A stretch of 64,000 bases of DNA, from contig NC_043986.1 of NCBI RefSeq assembly GCF_902150065.1, positions 15,513,890 to 15,577,889 on the forward strand, read 5' to 3'. Of this stretch, positions 22,901 to 34,829 are shown piece by piece (position 1 is the stretch's first letter; every line of letters starts with the position of its first letter). The DNA is from Myripristis murdjan (Eukaryota > Chordata > Actinopteri > Holocentriformes > Holocentridae). The notes below the pieces were generated by a model. The model had not been told where the DNA came from, searched no databases, and was given only the letters and a program-made list of their open reading frames with translations. The translations under genes and the position numbers were made by a program.

Positions 22901-24177
22901 ATAATTATTCATTCATTACACTGATGCATCGTTTTTGTCAATTCAACTGCATCGATCAGCTTAAAGAAATTTATCAAATGAATCACTCAGACTTTGGTCT
23001 GAATCGATATGAAATGCTTTGAATTCAGTCATTCACAGTTCTTAAAAAAGACTTGGGTTTGTGGTGGGCAGATTACTATGACTTGCAACTTTTTTTTTTT
23101 TTTTTACCTCCGCCTACGGAGTTGGACAGAGGTTATGTTTTTGCCCTATTTCATTTGTTGGTTTGTTGGTTTGTTAGCAAATCTGCATGAAACTTGATGG
23201 AAAGGTTGGTCACGGGGCAAGGAAAAAAAATGAATCCAATTGTTCACTCAAATTTTGGTTACAAACTTGAATAGAAAAAAACTAAACAAAAAACGTTCTT
23301 AAATTGAATTGCCAACCAGTGAATTATGAATTTAACTTAGTGCAAACCAACATGTAAACACATGCATAGACAGGAATAGGGTCCTAAAATCATTTGTATT
23401 AAAATGTTGCCTAAAATTCCATGTACCTGAAATTGCCTGAAATCCATTTGCATAATTTATACTGATTAAGTATATAGTATCTGCTGAAAATATCGGTGTG
23501 TATGTGTGTATATGTGTGTGCTTGTGTGTGTGTGACCAGATTGTCGGCTGCTGTGGGACTACGTGTACCAGCTGCTCTGCGATGAGCGTTATCAAGACTA
23601 CATTCGATGGGAAGATCAGGACAGCCAGGTGTTCAGAGTGGTCGATCCCAACGGACTGGCACGTCTCTGGGGCAACCACAAGGTGAGTGGTGGTAGTCTG
23701 TCTGGTTTTTCTTGCATGGCAAAGACATATTGACAGACAAGAAAGCAAGGGAGAGGGGGTGTTTGCCATGGAAATGGTACAGTAAAGGGTTTATATGATG
23801 TGTTGTCTCATCTTACAGAACCGTGACAACATGACCTATGAAAAGATGTCCCGTGCTTTGCGGCACTACTACAAACTCAACATCATCAAAAAGGAGCGAG
23901 GACAGAAACTGCTCTTCAGGTCTTTCTCTTTCTTTCTTTCTTTCTTTCTTTCCTCTCCATAACAGCACACACACTTACTTTTTATTGCTCCCCTTCTGGC
24001 AGATTTCTGAAGACCCCACAGGACATCAGGAAACATCAGGCTGACCCCGCTGAATCCCCTGAGTACACACCAACTCAGGACAGGCACTCTGCAGAACACA
24101 CTCCTCCACATGAGTTCAACGAAGATCACTTTGAGGTGTCGCCTGGTCCTGCCTCTCCAGAACCAAACGCCATCTAG
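19969..24177 (+). CDS. etv7: ETV7 (TEL2), ETS-family transcriptional repressor
   Basis: Nuclear ETS factor that self-associates through its pointed domain and represses GGAA-site promoters (family knowledge). Exons: 19969-20001, 20288-20435, 21018-21182, 21273-21464, 22461-22592, 22720-22851, 23540-23682, 23819-23919, 24003-24177, giving 406 residues with all phases consistent. The pointed/SAM domain, about residues 55-125, starts LPGRLRINPSLW and contains [19 protein letters not shown]. The ETS domain, about 268-350, starts [13 protein letters not shown] and contains the recognition helix [28 protein letters not shown] agrees with ETV7, where ETV6 has FMKTP. The start ATGGAGGAC gives an 11-residue first exon. 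Exon 2 has a tandem CAGCAG acceptor. The last intron is only 83 bp and has an unusual GTCTTT donor. Human ETV7 lies near PNPLA1, as a PNPLA gene does here. Confidence 0.95.
20469..20905. mobile_element. MITE with TTAA target duplication in etv7 intron 2
   Basis: The ends are imperfect inverted repeats of about 30 bp, TTAAAGGGGCAGTTCATTC against the complement of the right end TTAAAGAGACAGTTAACCC. Both lie inside TTAA, as for Kolobok or piggyBac-type elements. The element is about 437 bp and has no transposase frame. This type of AAAGGGGCAGTTCA end is common in fish genomes (recollection). Confidence 0.75.
21597..21665 (-). repeat. LINE 3'-tail fragment
   Basis: Read on the minus strand, TTTCCCTCTGGGATTTAATG is followed by copies of GAACTT. 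This is a typical fish LINE 3' end and hexamer tail. A related GTTCAAGTTCAAGT tail stands at about 31225-31250 in the PNPLA gene. No coding part is visible. Confidence 0.5.
23085..23240 (+). repeat. Dispersed repeat fragment in etv7 intron 6
   Basis: A T-run is followed by ACCTCCGCCTACGGAGTTGG and a run of GGTTTGTTGGTTTGTT, then CATGAAACTTGATGGAAAGG. This resembles a dispersed repeat seen widely in fish, the ACCTCCGCCAAGGAGGTTATG type (recollection). It has no coding content. Confidence 0.45.
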
Positions 24178-24472
24178 CTGGAGCCCTAGTGAGCTCTAGT
24201 TGGTGTATGGTGTCTTGTGTGCATGTGTGATTAAAATCCCACCATAAATTCCACCAAAATGCCACCACTGAATGCACCAGTGGGGGATGTAGCAAGTGAG
24301 ACACGCTCAGAGGAGGTTGTGGTATGATTTATCTCATAACATTAAAATCCTTCAGCTTCATTCAGTGGCTCATGTATAGTATAAGTTTACACAGTATACA
24401 AGTGGCTATAGTGTTTTGGAGATGTTGCACTGAGAAATTGTTTCGAATCAATGTAAGTATTACTATGATCTG

Positions 24473-24873
24473 AATAAACACTAACAATCAGGGCCCAGGA
24501 AGGCTGCGAAAGCAACTGCATCTCTACCAAATCAGACAAATCATCTTTAAAACCTAAATATCTCCGGCTTGCTCAACATTTACATTCTATTGCAGCAGAT
24601 ACACATATCTCTTTTCAGGTGTAGGCCTTGTAACTAAGCGTTGGAAATGAGTGTGCTAATTATGGGATGTCAGGTTGGAAGAAGCAGGGTGGAGTAATTA
24701 TTGTTTATAGAGTGTAATGTTCTGTAACTGTTTGAATGCTTGGAATGCTACTGGCTTCGGCCTTCAATATAGCTTAATTTATGAACCAGGGTTGACGGTG
24801 GGTTTAGCTTCAAATGGAGCACTTGTCATATATTTTTCAGCTGTTTTTCTATCTGCTGCTCTGTAAAAATAAA
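24473..24873 (+). terminator. etv7 poly(A) signals
   Basis: AATAAA occurs at 24473-24478 and again at 24868-24873, about 300 and 690 bases after the etv7 stop at 24175-24177. Either could end the transcript. The remaining DNA up to rplp2 (24874-25783) has no other recognisable gene. Confidence 0.6.
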
Positions 24874-25784
24874 GAGAACTAACCATAATAGAGTTTCTAG
24901 AGTATATATGGCTTTATAACTCTTTATCATGTTGTATGTCTTTATCTCCGTTGTTAGACGTATGCCTCCAAGAATGTATAATTTCTCTGTTGAGGGGTAT
25001 ATGTATTACAACCTGTTTCAAGGTCTACATTTCTAACTAAATTATAATTTAGTGCTGGTGGTCAGGTATGATGTTCATCCCTGTAGGCACAGATGAAACA
25101 TTTTGCAGTATAAATCAGAGTTTTCCGACTGTCGCTTTCTTGAGAAGAGAGCTCATCATAGATCACAGAAACAAAATGTTGTGCTGGTCACAACTTTTTT
25201 CACGGAGAAACACCAGACAATAACTCAGTTTATTATTATATTATATTTTATTGCTATTACATACCCAGGTCACTGCTGTTATTTCTGGTGAGCTAACCAG
25301 GTTACTATCTATTTCTTATGCCTCAGAGGAAAAAATGTTTTATGCTGAGGAAATCCTGACAGAATATTGTTTTATACTTGTGCTACAAACGGGAAATTAT
25401 TTAGTAGAAACACTGGAGGGTGCTGTCTGTGAGAGACTGTAGCTTGGATAATCCTTTTTAGCCACCACAGAAGAAAAAAAAAACATTACCTGTTCATTAT
25501 TATTTTTTATGTGAGAGGTCGACGCATCGTATCCGTTTGGTTTCAAGTGAGTAGTCTATATTTGCCTTGTATTCTGACGTCTATGCAGTCCGTGTCGCAT
25601 GCTTAAATTGTGTCTAAATCCTTGAGAAATGAAACGTGAACACAAGGTCGCGTTCCTGCTCTTTGGGCACTTCCGTATCTCACCTTCCCAACATCTTTGC
25701 GTAATAACGCAACTGGTAATAACCAAACTCTTTCCAAATCAAGACAGCACCGGTGATGTGCGTCAATGTTCTCTCTGTTTTAGG

Positions 25785-27177
25785 ATGCGTTACGTGGCCG
25801 CTTATCTTTTGGCTGCGCTGGGTGGAAATGCCAACCCGAGTGCCCAGGACATCAAAGATATCCTGGGCAGCGTGGGCATCGAGGCCGACGACGAACGCCT
25901 CAACAAGGTAGCAGAGTCCCCGAGCTTCCCAAATAAACGCATAATTTGTCAATCAAGACATTAATTATTTTGCGTTCACAAGGTATTAAGTTGTGCGTAC
26001 AAGGTATCCCTGCGCGCACAAGATCATGGTTTAACCGAGCAAAAAATAACAGCCACTTCCAGCTCCTCACTCTGCCCGGTTTGTTGGAGGTGCCGGCTGA
26101 ATAAATGGGGAAATGCTGCATTACCCTGTTTGCTTACTTACTTCCTTGCCACCACAGCAATCCAACAGTATAGCAACTTATATCGCGCTCACGCTGTGCG
26201 CACAAGCAAAATGTGTAGTGCGCACGGCATGTCAGGTCTTAAAACTGGTGGCATTCATCTTTTAACAGGGACACTCATATGTATACGCTCCCCACGTGTG
26301 TATAAAGACAGGAATCTACCTGGACCTTAACAGGCAATAAATAAATAAATAAATAAAATAGCATTAAAAGCTTAAGTGCATAACAGACACAGAGGTAGCT
26401 TCTGCACACTGTGCCAGGTAGTATCCAACCAGGGCAAGGTGGTAACATTTCTAAGAGTGCGGTGCCTTGTGCATTTGTTAGTATATGAAGTTATCCAGTG
26501 AACTGGTTATTACTAAGTGAAAATAGTTCTTGTGAGTTTAATATCTATGCATGGACGACTTTTTCTCCTCTCAACTAGTCTTATCAATGGTGATAATTTT
26601 CTTTATACTACTTTTACTTCCAGCTACAGTGCATTCCTTTGAAAGCTTGTTTTTGAACTCAATTGATTTTTATTATGTGTAGGTTATTAGTGAGCTGAAT
26701 GGAAAAGACATTGAGGAGGTCTTGAATGCAGGTAAATGGAAACGTCTTTATGCACTTTATATGTTCTGTTTACACTCATATTGGTGATGTTGCAGGCAAA
26801 CCACTTGTTGGACATGCACCTACAGGAATTATGTGTTTTGTACTTTGTAAAACTGTCTCCTTTCTGATCAAGTCTTTCTCATCCAACCTCAGGAATGTCC
26901 AAGCTGGCTTCAGTACCTGCAGGTGGCGCTGTGGCAGCAGCAGCCGGTGCCTCTGCCGCTGCTGCTGCTGGAGGGGCTGCTCCTGCTGCTGGTAAATAAA
27001 ACTGTTGTAATAAAGCTTGCTACCAGCTCTTCATAAGTGTCATAACCCTGTGTTACAATAATATGGAATGTTAAATAAAATATTTGGTTCTCTTTTTCAA
27101 CAGAAGAGAAAAAGGAGGAAAAGAAGGAGGAATCAGAAGAGTCGGATGAAGACATGGGCTTCGGTCTCTTTGATTAG
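25785..27177 (+). CDS. rplp2: RPLP2, large-subunit ribosomal stalk protein P2
   Basis: Acidic stalk protein of the 60S subunit that pairs with P1 on P0 and recruits elongation factors (family knowledge). Coding exons: 25785-25907, 26683-26731, 26893-26991, 27104-27177, giving 114 residues against 115 in human. It starts MRYVAAYLLAALGGN, has the helical dimerisation domain to about residue 60, an Ala/Gly-rich hinge, and the invariant end EESDEDMGFGLFD. The ATG lies one base after a TTTTAG acceptor, so a 5' noncoding exon precedes it. Its donor may be CAA|GTGAGTAG at 25547 or a site nearer 25700, and I cannot decide. A CACTTCCG ETS-type site lies at 25669-25676. AATAAA stands at 27283-27288. 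Human RPLP2 is close to PNPLA2, and a PNPLA gene also follows here. Confidence 0.97.
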
Positions 27178-27282
27178 TCACTTTTCTGGCAAAAATGAAA
27201 ATGGCAAAAAATGTCAAAATATTTACTTTTGTACATTTGTTATTTGGAACTACAGAGAAATATTTTCCTTGCCGCATTTCAG

Positions 27283-27288
27283 AATAAA
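27283..27288 (+). terminator. rplp2 poly(A) signal
   Basis: AATAAA about 105 bases after the rplp2 stop at 27175-27177, well placed to end a short ribosomal-protein mRNA. Confidence 0.8.
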
Positions 27289-27439
27289 AGGTTGTTATAA
27301 ATGTTGATGCTGTTATTATTCTTAATTTTAATGGTTCAGCATAGCGGCAGTGATCTGTAATAACCTAGTTTTAAGCTGGCAATATTGTCAATTTATGAAA
27401 GCCCAATTTTGTCAAAACAAGAGCAAGTCATTGTAAGTT

Positions 27440-29050
27440 AAGATAGAACTTCATTAATCCAAAGTTACAGTAACATAAGTAAAGCAAGTAACATAAGTAA
27501 AACTCCCTTTTAAGATGCATAACTGATAACACCAGAAGTGCTTAAATAGAGCATTGAAGATAAGATAAATTAGGAACAGAAAATAAATCAATATAAAATT
27601 ATGTAAAATAAAGTAAGATGGCAAAAGTAATAAAACAATTAAAGTAGTAGCCTTAGATGTCCAGTACTAAGATGCCAGAACTTTATTGTGTTTTCACAGT
27701 CTTCTTTGTAGTGGCTGTGTAATGTAATGCTTGATCCTTTGAAATAACTGCATGGTTCTGAGGAAGATATTGCACACCCTAAAGGCAAGGAGATACTGAT
27801 GTTGCACATGATTCACACATGAAAGAAAGTGCATACAGGTGATTGTATCATATAACAGTGTGCGTAGTTAGTTCTCATTGACCAGGTGTCATCCCTGCAG
27901 AAGAGGGTGGAGTTATATGTAGTTCAATGGCCTTTGGAAGAAAAAACCTGTGGTGTTTGTAGTACACCTTGGTGGTCTCAGTCTATGGCTGAAGGTGCTC
28001 TGATGTGAAGGGGATGCAGGGATGATAGGGATTACCCATCACACTGTGTATATTCTACAGCATTCTCTCTAAAAACCTCCACCACAGATTCCAGTTTCAC
28101 TCCCAGGATAGAATCAGCTTTCCTGTTGAGTTTACTGAGTGTGCTGGCACCTGCTAGACTCACCCTGCTGCCCCAGCACACGACAGCACAGAAGATGATG
28201 CTGGCCACCAGCAAGTGGTAAAACATTTGCAGCATGGTTTTGCAGACGATAACCACCTCTGTTCCACTGATGCTGACCAAGTTCACAAGGGTCCTCTAAG
28301 TCCACCACCAGCTCCTTAGTCTTTGTGATGCTGGGTTGCAGGTGATTCAGCTGACACCACTTAATTAAACTGTCCACCACATTCCTGTGCTCAGCCTCCT
28401 GTCTACTGTTCATGTATCCTGCAATGGCAGATGCTTCCATGGGGAGGGATTTTGAGGTGAATGGACGGGAGCTCAGAGAGTTGTTGAGGAGAGACAGGGT
28501 TTAACTCATGGCCTCATCCAGGACGCCTTCCATCCCCTGGTTGGTCCTTATTTCCAAGGCCAGTGATCATTTTCATTCAACTCTACAACTGTGTTCTATT
28601 ATTGGAGTTTCCTGCTAAGTTCCTCCTAGCTTTTCTTCTGTAGCACTCCTTGCCCTCAGTGATCTTTTCCCTCAGTTCTGTCTGGACCCTCTTTTTCATT
28701 TCTTCCCCATCTCCACTCCTGAAGGCTGCCTTCTTCCTGTTCAGTGATGCCTTGATGTCCTCAGTCACCCAGGGTTTATTGTTGGGGAAGCAGTGCACAG
28801 TCTTTATGAGAACCACACTGTCCACTCAGAAATGTATGTTATCAGTTATGCAATCAGCAAGTCCATCAATGTCCTCCCCATGTGCATTACACAGAGCAGC
28901 CCAGTTTACCACCTCAAAATAGCCGTGGAGAGTCTCATCAGCTTCTGTGACCGTCTCTGGACAGCTGAACAGCAGGATAACAGATGGGTATATGGTGGAC
29001 CAGATTGAGGTCCACCATATACTCATCAAACATATTACTGTGCAGCACAA
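27440..29050 (-). mobile_element. Truncated LINE (non-LTR retrotransposon), probably L2/Rex1 group
   Basis: Read on the minus strand, fragments of the pol protein appear in order. First comes a linker with CNAHGEDIDGLADCI and FPNNKPWVTEDIKASLNRKK (about 29050-28583). Then come reverse-transcriptase C-terminal pieces with LIKWCQLNHLQPSITKTKEL (28440-28300) and VVCWGSRVSLAGAS (28190-28030). The long 3' untranslated part ends near 27440 in sequence resembling AACTTCATTAATCC read from the other strand. Most of the reverse transcriptase between about 28580 and 28440 is deleted, and the frames are broken. The element fills most of the space between rplp2 and the PNPLA gene. The clade is a judgement from remembered fish LINE proteins. 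Confidence 0.8.
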
Positions 29051-29946
29051 CTAAAAAAAAACAACTCATGTTCCACCCTTTATTTTATAAAGCGATCAAT
29101 GCAATTAATGTATGAAGTAATTGTGAATTAACATTCTTTAACTGATGATCTACTAAGTTTGAACTAATCACATAAAGTCATACTGATTTGATCATTTGTT
29201 AATGGCAAGCAACAAGAATTCATGATAAAACCTAAATTTACTCATGCATTAAACCGTTATGACTCAAGCATTACTTAAGCATTACTTAAGCATATGATTT
29301 GCGCCCTTGTTGAAAAGTGTGACCGGGAGAGCTATGGAGTTGCGTATTTCCTTAACATTATTACACAGCAGATCCAGTATTTTGTTTTCCCGCTTTGCAG
29401 TCCACAAACTGTTTAAAGATAGGCAAGATTTTAGCCTTAGCAAGGTTGCTAAGGTTAAAATCTTGACTCAGGTGCAGCATCTTTAGTCTTGTGGTCATGG
29501 TGTTGATGACTCCAACAGTCCATGATACATTAGCTGCAGGAAGATTTTTTTTTTTTTTTTTTTTATTAGAGTGATACACAGACAAAAAGACATTGAGAAT
29601 GTGGCGCATCACATGGACATGACTAACATAGTATGTCTAATTGAGTTCACTTTAAAGCATTGGTTGTGAAGTCCTAAAACACTTGGGACCAGTATTCTGT
29701 AGATGATGCAAGATCAGTCTGCTTTTACTTGGTTTTCTTTTAAAATAGTACCTAATTAGGCGAATTGTTATCGCTCAATACAAGTTACCAGACGTATTAT
29801 ACTTAGGGATTAGTTTCTTACTTAGATGTGCATGTATTTGTAGCACATCATTTCTAGAAGAGAGGGGCAGTAGAGTGGATTTTTGTGACAGGGCACAATC
29901 TCTGCTTTTCATCACCCAAGATAAAATAAATACATAAAAAGAGAAA

Positions 29947-32282
29947 ATGTCTCCTGGGATTTCCAGCTGTCAGTTTCAGGATGTGCCTCCTTCCATCTCC
30001 TTCTCCGGGTCTGGATTCATGGCCACCTACCAGTTAGGGGTGGCTCAGTGTCTACAGAATCATGCACCCTGGATCTTACACGCAGCACCCTTTGTCCTAG
30101 GTGCATCTGCCGGGTCTCTGGTAGCTGCTGCTGTGGTCTGTGACATGAGCCTCAGTAAGTGAATTAATCTTTTGTTGCTAATTTTCTAGTTTTACATTTA
30201 AATCATATGTAAGTTCTGTCTCTGACTGAACGCTATCCTTACAGCTCAAGTTCGGGATGAGATGCTGTATTTTGCTAAACAGATGAAGGCCTTCACGTTT
30301 GGACCCTTAAACCCCTCCATCAATGTTTTCCACTGGTTAGAGGGTATTCTTCGGAAATACCTTCCGTCCAATGCTCACCAACTGGCCAATGGTCGCCTTC
30401 TTGTGGCCATGACTCGGATGACTGACGGCAAAAATGCTATCATGTCTGAGTTCCAGTCCAAAGAGGATGTGATTCAGGTAAGCCAGCTTTGTGCAGGTCT
30501 GGAAGATATTTCTTTGTGAGAATCATGAGCAGGTTAGAAATTAAAATGGACAAGTCAGACAGACACCTGACATGTCAGGTAAAAGTTCAATGGTTTTGAA
30601 TTGCATGTTTTTATTACATATTTTTTACAGGATACTAATGATGATATATGTTCTTACCATTGTTGTCAATCCATTAAGGCTCTGCTATGTAGCTGCTTCG
30701 TGCCTGGGTACTGTGGTATGCAGCCCCCATCCTTCAAAGGAGTTGTGAGTATTTTATGACATTTCAACCAACCAATTAGAGCTCATTGCGATAGTCTGTA
30801 TCATAATGTATGTAATGTTAACCCACAGCATTATGCGGATGGGGGTTTCACCAGTATGCAGCCAATACTGACCAACCTCTGCAGCCACACCTTGACGGTA
30901 TGTCCATTCTCTGGCGAGATTGACATCTGTCCACGGGATGCAGCTTCGAAGTTGGACATGGTAGTGAGTGGAATGGCCTTGAAGGCGAACATGGCCAATG
31001 GTCTCAGGATCATCAACGCTCTCTACCCCATGGCTTTAGAGGTCAGATCCTATTTGTCACTGGTGTCTAAACTGCCCTTATACAGACTCTTGATCCAAAT
31101 CAGCTTTAGCAGACCTCAACATGTTCATGGATATTGGGCAGCTGTCTTTATTAAAAGATTTGTATTAGGCTACTGGATTTTTTCCTCTTATTTTTATTTG
31201 GTAATTTAGACTCAGGCAGATCAAGTTCAAGTTCAAGTAATCAAGTTCATTAACACGTTACACTTTCATCACTGTATGCCACATGGAAAGTACGATTTGC
31301 ATTATAGGGGTTATTAACACAACCAGTGTTTTTTATGTTGTCATTTTTTCCTGGTTTAAACAAGAAGTAATGTGCTTAATATGAGAGATTAACTAATTTA
31401 TAACCTCTAGTTGGTAATAAAAATTGAAAATTACTTCCAGAATAAGGGATAATTATTTTATACTTTTTGCCACTATGTCCGCACTATGTTCCTATGTAAC
31501 TTACATACAACGTAATACATTGAATGCTATGAACTTACATCATTAACATCGCTGTCAGTCTACTAAGCTGAATAAATTCTTTTTCTCCACATAATAGTGA
31601 AGGTATAGTCAACTCAGTTTAAATGGGTTACATCCATTACATCTCATCAAATTTATCAACTTGAATAAATGGAATCTTGAAAAATTATAACAGTGGCAAA
31701 TGGAGTAAGCCCATTGTGATAACTGGAGCATGATAAAGGACATTAGCTCAGAAGGATATTTCTATTTCTTGCCCTGAATTTATAACCTTTTATTCTGTCT
31801 GTTGCTTCTTTCTCTCTTCAGACTCTGGAACAGGCCTACCACAGCGGTTACAAAGATGCCATTCATTTCCTCCAGAACAGCGGTCAGTCAGCTACATTCA
31901 TTTGTAGACACTAAAATACTGTTTTCATTCACAAATGCAAATTTGATGATCGACTTTCCTTTCTGTCACACCTTTCTTCCAAATACAGACCTTGCCTTCC
32001 ATTTGATGATGCAGAAGATGCCCAAAGGGCCGCAGAACTATTCTGTGTCTAAAAAATGGATAGAGTTAGACGCCACTCTAGAGGAAGATGAAGAGGAAGA
32101 GATGAAGGAGGAAGAGGAAACCACCGTCTTGACAGCTTTCGCAGACAGCAAATGCATGCAAACAGACAGGCCTATTGAAGATCTATCAGCTTTAAAGATG
32201 GATCAACCCACAACCACAGAGCCACTTCCCCATGCTGACGTGATACAGAACGGTATGGCCAGTGTCCACACGCAAACACACA

Positions 32283-32314
<32 letters not shown>

Positions 32315-32332
32315 TCGAAGAGAGTAGAGACG

Positions 32333-32365
<33 letters not shown>

Positions 32366-32374
32366 GAGTGAGAG

Positions 32375-32419
<45 letters not shown>

Positions 32420-33113
32420 AGACACAAACATGCATAGGCACACAGATACATTGGGCCAGATGGAGCAACATTCTCTTTAGTTTTATTTTTTTAGAAGATA
32501 TGTCAACTCCAGATTTACTAGACATTTTTAGCCATCCAAATCTGCTCTTTCCCAGGTGTGCTGAATGATGAAACCCACCTATTTATAAACTGGAGGCATG
32601 TGTCTGAGCATTCGTTATTATCATAAAGTAATGCCCCTTAACACTACAATAAGGGCAGCTGTTGTGCCATGTGCAAAATCCTCTGGCTCATTCCCAAAAA
32701 TTGGAGATGCCACCAAACAAGGCTGTAGGAAGAAAAAGAACCCCAGTAGCTGAAATCGTGTGGTTTGATTGTGTGGTTTGTGAGTGCTGAGCCAAGTCAA
32801 ATTTCACCCTTTGGGACCAAAAAGGAATGAACTCAACAGAATTTAACTACTGTAAATACACTGTGACCATAAATGTTAATGTAAATGTACTGTAACTGAA
32901 AATGTGATTTTCCAGAGTGTCAGTACTGTGAGTACAGGAGAGTCAAAAAACCAATAATGAAAAAAACAAACAAACAAACAAACAAAAGCTGTGATGCTGT
33001 GAATATCGTCTCACCAAATGAGTTATGGTGAGACGGCGATGGTGTTTGTCGTGACTCAGACTGACATTCACTCACTCATTCATTCAGTTTTACTTCCTTT
33101 TTCATTCACTCAT

Positions 33114-33165
<52 letters not shown>

Positions 33166-33486
33166 CGTTTTTTATCAGTCATTGAGCAATCCACACCAAC
33201 CCAAAAATTCATCAACTAGGCATAGTTCTAGCCGGCACTCGCCTAATGTTGCCTATTTGATGATGAATTATTTTGAGCAGCACCTGGAAAAAATACTTGA
33301 TTGTGAATGACAGCAGGGCTTCATTAAAATCTATAACTTTCTAGCCACAGTGAAGTTGCTGTGTCAGAGTAGGATTTTTTTTTTTTTTTTTTTGCTGATG
33401 CTGCCAGTCACTTTTCACACTTTTTCCAGTGGCTAGTGCATTTTTGCTCATCATCATTCATAAAATTTGCTCTTATCCAAGACAAA

Positions 33487-33517
<31 letters not shown>

Positions 33518-34829
33518 TAGAAAACTATTTGTGAATCCCAGAAATCAATGGGTACTCACAAAATAAGAACAAATCAGTGGGTACTAACAAAAATAAGAGG
33601 AACTTTGTGTTTCGCTTCCTGCATTTGGCCCAGTGTGTTTGCCTGAATGAGAATGTTACACGTCTCGTAGTTTCTCTTTGAACAAACCCTCTCTTGTTTA
33701 TTGCAATATGGCAAGATGTACAGGAAAAAAAAAAAAAAAAAAACTCCAGGCTGCTCTCAGCTGATACACAGAATTATAAAATCCACTAATGGTTTATTTT
33801 TCATTCTTATCAGTTTTTTTTTTTAACCTTTATTTAACCAGGAATATCCCATTGAGATTAAAAACCTCTTTTTCAAGGGAGTCCTGGCCAGTTTAATAGC
33901 GTTTCAGTGGTATTTTTTGCTCTACAGTGCTATTTTGTCTTACTTGTGTTTCAGGTCTACTCTTCAACCTGTTCAGCTATCTCAGCATGTTTGGCTTCCC
34001 TGTCAGATTCCTGTCCTTCCTGCTCCTACCTCTCACCCTGCTGCTGGCCTTCATCCTCCACAACATGCACAGGTAATGAGCACACATTACAGACACACCA
34101 GCACCAGTTTACTAATTACAAATTCAGTTTCATGTTGCTGCACTGTAATTGTTAACCCTGTCCCCTCTGTGTATCTCCAGATTTAAGTCGTGGCTGGTTG
34201 AGGGTCCAATGTTGCTTTTCTGGGCGTGGCACAGCCTGAAACAGTTCACCTTCTTCTTCACCTACATTGTCTTCTACAGCATCAAAAAGAACGTGATGGA
34301 GAGGTGAGAAGGCATTAATAAGCTTTCACAAATACAGTTCACACCAACTTTTAAATTCACCTCCTGTTTTCACACATCCTTCTCACATCCTTCAAAATTC
34401 TGCCTTAATAATATTTTTGTAACATTTCCATTGTTCTAACTTTTACCTCTTTTTAACCTCTGTGGTTGTAATTTCCCTCTCTTGTAATTTCCCTTTCTCT
34501 GTGTAATTGTTTATAGTCTGTTTTAATGCACTGTTAAATCTTATCTCATCTTATCATCTGTGTTTAATTCTTCTTTCAGGTTGATGCCTGTGGTCGTGCT
34601 GCTGCAGTGGCTGAATGTCCAGGCAGAATATGAGGGTGCAGGAGAGAGCTCAAAAGGCCAGTGGTACTCCACACTTCGCCTTCTGTTCTCCTCTTCTCCC
34701 CACTCTCCTTCCTGCCAATCGCTATCCTCTGAAGACCCCAGCAAGTTAAACCTCTTATTGCATCTGGATCACAAAGAGGAAGGTGGCGTACGCAGACGGT
34801 TTCCGCGATATGACTCCATCATGGGATAA
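29947..34829 (+). CDS. Patatin-like phospholipase, PNPLA1/2/3 group
   Basis: Serine lipase or transacylase acting on neutral lipids at lipid droplets or ER membranes (family knowledge). Exons: 29947-30154, 30245-30477, 30679-30744, 30829-31041, 31822-31882, 31989-32252, 33955-34072, 34181-34303, 34580-34829, giving 511 residues, all phases consistent. Glycine loop SGSGFMATYQLG is at 20-31. The nucleophile is Ser54 in GASAG, and the second catalytic residue is Asp173 in DGG. CPFSGEIDICPRD and FVPGYCG are signature blocks. An acidic stretch (EEDEEEEMKEEEE) lies in exon 6. Exons 7 and 8 encode two hydrophobic segments, about 351-386 and 398-425, likely a membrane or lipid-droplet anchor. SISFSGSGF and DGGFTSMQP look most like PNPLA1, and the nearby etv7 supports that. 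Neighbouring rplp2 recalls PNPLA2 instead. I leave the symbol open. The 1.7-kb intron 32253-33954 starts in a CA/GA microsatellite. Confidence 0.92.
32275..32415. repeat. Compound (CA)n(GA)n microsatellite next to a PNPLA donor
   Basis: CA units (to about 32300) are followed by about 115 bp of imperfect GA. The tract begins 22 bases after the last base of PNPLA exon 6 (32252, donor GTATGG). Open frames of Ser-Leu or Arg-Glu repeats here are artefacts. Confidence 0.93.
33117..33162. repeat. (CA)n microsatellite in PNPLA intron 6
   Basis: About 23 CA units. The same intron also holds A-runs at about 33489-33517 and 33725-33742. Confidence 0.93.
33815..33900 (+). repeat. Dispersed fish repeat (ACCTTTATTTAACCAGG type)
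   Basis: AACCTTTATTTAACCAGGAA, then CCCATTGAGATTAAAAACCT and CTTTTTCAAGGGAGTCCTGG. The same element, on the other strand, is recognisable at 60318-60372. The two copies in one window support a dispersed family. I recall it as common in fish but do not know its class. Confidence 0.6.

Noticed and set aside
26930-26991. GCT/CTG-rich stretch in rplp2 as a trinucleotide expansion
   Set aside because: It encodes the normal Ala/Gly hinge of protein P2 with mixed codons.
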